DNA of 34,255 nt from Pelotomaculum propionicicum (GTDB lineage: Bacteria; Bacillota; Desulfotomaculia; Desulfotomaculales; Pelotomaculaceae), in NCBI RefSeq assembly GCF_004369225.1, contig NZ_QFFZ01000039.1, positions 1 to 34,255 of the forward strand, read 5' to 3'. The number at the start of each line of letters is the position of its first letter. The stretch's first letter is position 1. The notes beneath the pieces are model-generated. The model saw nothing but the letters and a program-made list of their open reading frames with translations, searched no databases and was not told the origin of the DNA. The position numbers and the translations under genes are program-made. This document shows, piece by piece, positions 31,435 to 34,255 of this stretch.

Positions 31435-32178
31435 TTATTCCTTTACCACCGGTGAGGCGGCTTCGTCAAACGGGTTGGTTCTCAGGGCAAAAGAGAACAG
31501 ATAGGGATAATTTCTGTTCAGGTATTGCATGTAAGCCAGCCACTGGACGGCCATGTTCCTGTACGCCCTTTTAATATCACCCGCCAGGTGGCGCAGGTCG
31601 CTGTCGGGCAGATCCGCGAAACCCTTTCTGTGATCAAGTTCGTCAACCACGTGCAGAGTTGAGCGGAGTGACTCGGTAAAGGATTCATGTTCGAGCAGCG
31701 CCGGGTTCTCCAACAGCCTGAGCAGAAAGTCCCTTTTCCCGTTCAGAAGGTGTTTGAGCTCAGCCAGGCCGGTTTGATCAATCTCGATATTACAAGCGTA
31801 TTTTTTAAGCCGGTCTCTTAGCCTGGTATAGTCCTGAGCAGACCAGCGGTCGCTGATCAGCAGTTCGTTTTTGAAGCTGTCCAGGTTGGGGTCTTTTTTA
31901 GCAATAAAGGAAAGCAGGTGGGTCCCCATTTCGCTGAAAAACATGCCGATGACCATGTTTGTCTTTTCCAGCCGGTCCCGCTTGGCCCGGACCGTGAGCA
32001 GTTTGTTGAGGACCACGGTGACCAGAAGGACGTTGACGGGCAGAAAGCCAAGCGCGTTGAGAACAAAGATATAAGTGTTTTGAAGGTCACTGATGATGAA
32101 GTATTTTATCAGGTAGATTATAAATGATAATAAGACCAGATAAACTCCCAGCCTTAATTCCCAGTTGAAAAATTTCAC
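31435..32178 (-). CDS. Conserved membrane protein of unknown function
   Basis: This is a 247-residue protein on the minus strand. GTG 32178 has aaggagg at good distance. Two membrane helices (about 10-30 and 38-60) are followed by a long cytoplasmic, mostly helical region. That region contains KRDRLEKTNMVIGMFFSEMG, a run of charged helices, and an AVQWLAYMQYLNRNYPYLFSFA segment near the C-terminus. No catalytic motif is visible. I do not recognise a characterised family. It stands alone, with a convergent neighbour on one side and a divergent spacer on the other. Confidence 0.75.
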   Translation of the reverse strand: MKFFNWELRLGVYLVLLSFIIYLIKYFIISDLQNTYIFVLNALGFLPVNVLLVTVVLNKLLTVRAKRDRLEKTNMVIGMFFSEMGTHLLSFIAKKDPNLDSFKNELLISDRWSAQDYTRLRDRLKKYACNIEIDQTGLAELKHLLNGKRDFLLRLLENPALLEHESFTESLRSTLHVVDELDHRKGFADLPDSDLRHLAGDIKRAYRNMAVQWLAYMQYLNRNYPYLFSFALRTNPFDEAASPVVKE

Positions 32179-32574
32179 CGGCTTATAACCTCCTTCAGAC
32201 TGCTGAAATCCGGTTTACAGTTAAGTCATTAGATGCTCTGCCGATAGTAATAGTAGTCTCACTATCTAAAGCGTGCAGTGGAATTATTAAGGTCATCCCA
32301 TTTGATAAAGATACTTCTCCTCTTGGGCAGAGATTTGTATGCTTTCTCCTTTCTCCTTTTTTTGCAACATATGGTCCTGAATATAAACGGGTTCTATAAA
32401 CAGGGGGCAGATCCTGCTGAAAGCTCGTCGAAATTTATCATTTATTATTCAAGGAATAATTATCCTTTGTGTCGAAGTAAGCTTAGATTAAGGTATGCTT
32501 GTAAGACAGTCTAATAATAATGGAGGTGATGTTTGGGCAGTTTAGATTAATTTTAATTAGAGAGGTGAATTAGT
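32179..32574 (+). other. AT-rich spacer with a 14-codon leader-like frame
   Basis: No robust gene is seen. A candidate ORF at 32278-32514 has no ribosome site and no recognisable features. Near the 3' end tggaggtg (32521-32528) precedes ATG 32529. A 14-codon frame from there (MFGQFRLILIREVN) ends at TAG 32571-32573, one base before the ATT start proposed for the metalloprotease. Its last codons contain the ribosome site for that start, so translation could be coupled. Confidence 0.4.
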
Positions 32575-34255
32575 ATTAGTTTTAGAAGATCGTTTTTAGC
32601 CACACTTGTTTTCCTTATTATTGGTTTAACTATTCCGGGTACGCTTTATGCCATGGAACGGCCAACCCCTGATGAGATTGCGCAGTACAAGCTCGACGGC
32701 ACTTTTGACGACCGGGTGAGGGAGGCGAAGAACATCGGCAACCAGAAGACAGACCCCTCCCTGATCAGAAACCTGTACCATAATCTGCAACGCATCAACA
32801 TGAAAGAGCGTGGTCTGTCTGATGAGGAAATTGAAAGACAGCTAAGCGATAACCAGCTTCCCGGCGAATGGAGTGGCGGGCTCCCGGCGACAGGGTCGCC
32901 CAAAGCCCTGGTAATTCTGGTGGATTTCCCGGACTACCCTCATGCTTCAAACCAGACAGTAAATGATGTTTACTCCGGTTTTTTCGGTAGTGGTAATTCG
33001 GCCAACGCTCCGTACGAAAGTTTAAATAAATTCTACCAGCGTTCGTCTTACCAACAGCTTAATATTACTGGCAATGTCCTGGGTTGGTACAGAGCCCGGT
33101 ACAACCGTTCGTACTATGAAAATCTCGGCGATGGTTACGGTCAGGAAGCCCTAATTAAAGAAGCAGTTAACTATTATAATAGTGAAGGTCACGACTTTAC
33201 CCAGTATGACAATGACGGTGACGGAAATATTGAGGCTCTCTTTATAAAGTGGACCGGCCCGGATAACGGCTGGAGCGGTTTCTGGTGGGCCTATCAAACC
33301 AGCTGGTATTATAATACGGGCTTTACCGTTGACGGCAAACGAATAAACAAGTATGTTTGGTCCTGGTATAACAGGGGATCAAACGGCACCTGGACAGGCC
33401 TGTATTCACCCCGCACCGATATCCATGAGACAGGGCACCTGCTCGGCCTGCCGGATTATTACGATTATGACGAAACCGTAGGGCCAAACGGAGGAGTGGG
33501 ATGGCTGGACATGATGGACAGCAACTGGGGTGATCACAACTGTTTTTCAAAATTCTTGCTGGGATGGATCAACCCCACCGTCATAGCGTCGGGAACTCAG
33601 ACAAAGGCGCTTTACCCTTCAGGGAGTACCGATGATGCCGTATTGATCATGCCTGGCGCCACCGCCAGTCCATACGGAGAGTTTTTTATGGCCCAGTACC
33701 GTAAGCGCAACGCGGGCAACGACCCGTACAACTACCCTGCCGACGGTATGCTTATATGGCATGTGGACGCGACTCTCAATAGCTCTGGCGACGATTTCCT
33801 CTATGATAACTCATATACGGGCCACAAGCTGTTGCGTCTGATGGAGGCCGACGGACTGGAGGAAATTGAATATGGGGATGGGTATGCCGACGCCGGGGAC
33901 TTCTACACTCCGCCTAAAACATTTACTCCCCTGACCAGCCCAAACAGCAATAGATATTCCGGACAGGCTACCGGTGTGAGTGTTGACAACCTGACCGAAC
34001 CTGCCGCCACTGCTTCCGCGCGCTTTGGTATTGCCGGATCTTCCGGCGGGGAAGTAACCAGTGTAACCCTGGCGGCCGATAAGACCAGCCCGCAGCCGGC
34101 CGGTACAGCGGTTACGTTTACAGCCACGGCTACCGGCAGCAGCAACCCCGTCTACCAGTTCTGGTTCCAGGCCCCGAACGGCAACTGGTACAGCAGCGGC
34201 CCATACGGCAGCGGCAATACCTTCCAGCTGCCCAACCCGGTGGCGGGCACCTATA
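32575..34255 (+). CDS. Secreted M6 metalloprotease, apparent ATT start, 3' end beyond the window
   Basis: At least 560 residues are visible. From the TGA at 32566-32568 the frame has no ATG, GTG or TTG until ATG 32653. The intervening codons encode a clear signal peptide (SFRRSFLATLVFLIIGLTIP, then GTLYA). ATT 32575 lies 7 bases after gaggtg (32562-32567), so it is the best start by spacing. The zinc site is H284-E-T-G-H288-L-L-G-L-P-D294 (HExxHxxGxxD). A WLDMMDSNWG segment and a GMLIWHVD block match family M6. From about residue 493 the protein enters the shared surface repeat (VTLAADKTSPQPAGTAVTF, VYQFWFQAPNGNW) and is cut by the window end. It is homologous to the protease at 10301 but clearly diverged. 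Confidence 0.85.
   Translation, partial: MSFRRSFLATLVFLIIGLTIPGTLYAMERPTPDEIAQYKLDGTFDDRVREAKNIGNQKTDPSLIRNLYHNLQRINMKERGLSDEEIERQLSDNQLPGEWSGGLPATGSPKALVILVDFPDYPHASNQTVNDVYSGFFGSGNSANAPYESLNKFYQRSSYQQLNITGNVLGWYRARYNRSYYENLGDGYGQEALIKEAVNYYNSEGHDFTQYDNDGDGNIEALFIKWTGPDNGWSGFWWAYQTSWYYNTGFTVDGKRINKYVWSWYNRGSNGTWTGLYSPRTDIHETGHLLGLPDYYDYDETVGPNGGVGWLDMMDSNWGDHNCFSKFLLGWINPTVIASGTQTKALYPSGSTDDAVLIMPGATASPYGEFFMAQYRKRNAGNDPYNYPADGMLIWHVDATLNSSGDDFLYDNSYTGHKLLRLMEADGLEEIEYGDGYADAGDFYTPPKTFTPLTSPNSNRYSGQATGVSVDNLTEPAATASARFGIAGSSGGEVTSVTLAADKTSPQPAGTAVTFTATATGSSNPVYQFWFQAPNGNWYSSGPYGSGNTFQLPNPVAGTY

Noticed and set aside
32278-32514. 78-codon frame in the spacer before the second M6 protease
   Set aside because: GTG start without a ribosome site, no recognisable domain, AT-rich composition unlike the genes around it.

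Overview
The window looks like chromosomal DNA of a spore-former-type Firmicute, most likely a Clostridia/Peptococcaceae relative (Desulfotomaculum/Pelotomaculum-like). This rests on strong Shine-Dalgarno sites, frequent GTG/TTG starts, a copper-amine-oxidase-N stalk-domain protein, CsaB and LCP cell-wall genes, and GC-rich protein genes separated by AT-rich spacers. The genus assignment is inference from gene style. The theme is the cell envelope: secreted proteases, glycosyltransferases, polymer modification and polymer-to-wall attachment.

Region 1 (1-5600) is accessory. It holds the tail of an Rpn-type nuclease, a secreted stalk-domain protein, a large secreted subtilase with two C-terminal surface repeats, a REP-associated tyrosine transposase (RAYT) with cognate REP-like repeats on both sides and near 255-295, and a small degenerate GIY-YIG-like protein.

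Region 2 (5600-20800) is an exopolysaccharide or cell-wall-polymer locus. It encodes two tandem GT4-GT2-coiled-coil proteins (the first with a decayed GT2 half), a secreted M6 protease, a permuted GT2-GT4 enzyme, a small antisense ribbon-helix-helix protein, a GT4 enzyme and a polyprenyl-phosphate sugar transferase. Last comes an SGNH/MBOAT pair followed by a 40-codon microprotein ending in F-I-Y-T-D-F. That trio resembles DltD, DltB and DltX, but no DltA or DltC is present. No Wzx flippase or Wzy polymerase is visible in the window.

Region 3 (20880-25260) is a MarR-controlled multidrug efflux operon (two HlyD-type adaptors and a DHA2 transporter).

Region 4 (25340-29071) returns to envelope polymers: a WecB/TagA/CpsF glycosyltransferase, the pyruvyl transferase CsaB, a small conserved secreted protein and an LCP ligase. 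It ends in a rearrangement scar where a glnQ fragment is joined to a lysO fragment, followed by a dispersed palindromic repeat.

Region 5 (29741-34255) holds an acyl-CoA ligase, a palindromic iteron-like spacer, a convergent membrane protein, and the start of a second M6 metalloprotease. That gene has no ATG, GTG or TTG before its signal peptide and seems to start at ATT. It runs off the window end inside the same C-terminal surface repeat used by the other two proteases.
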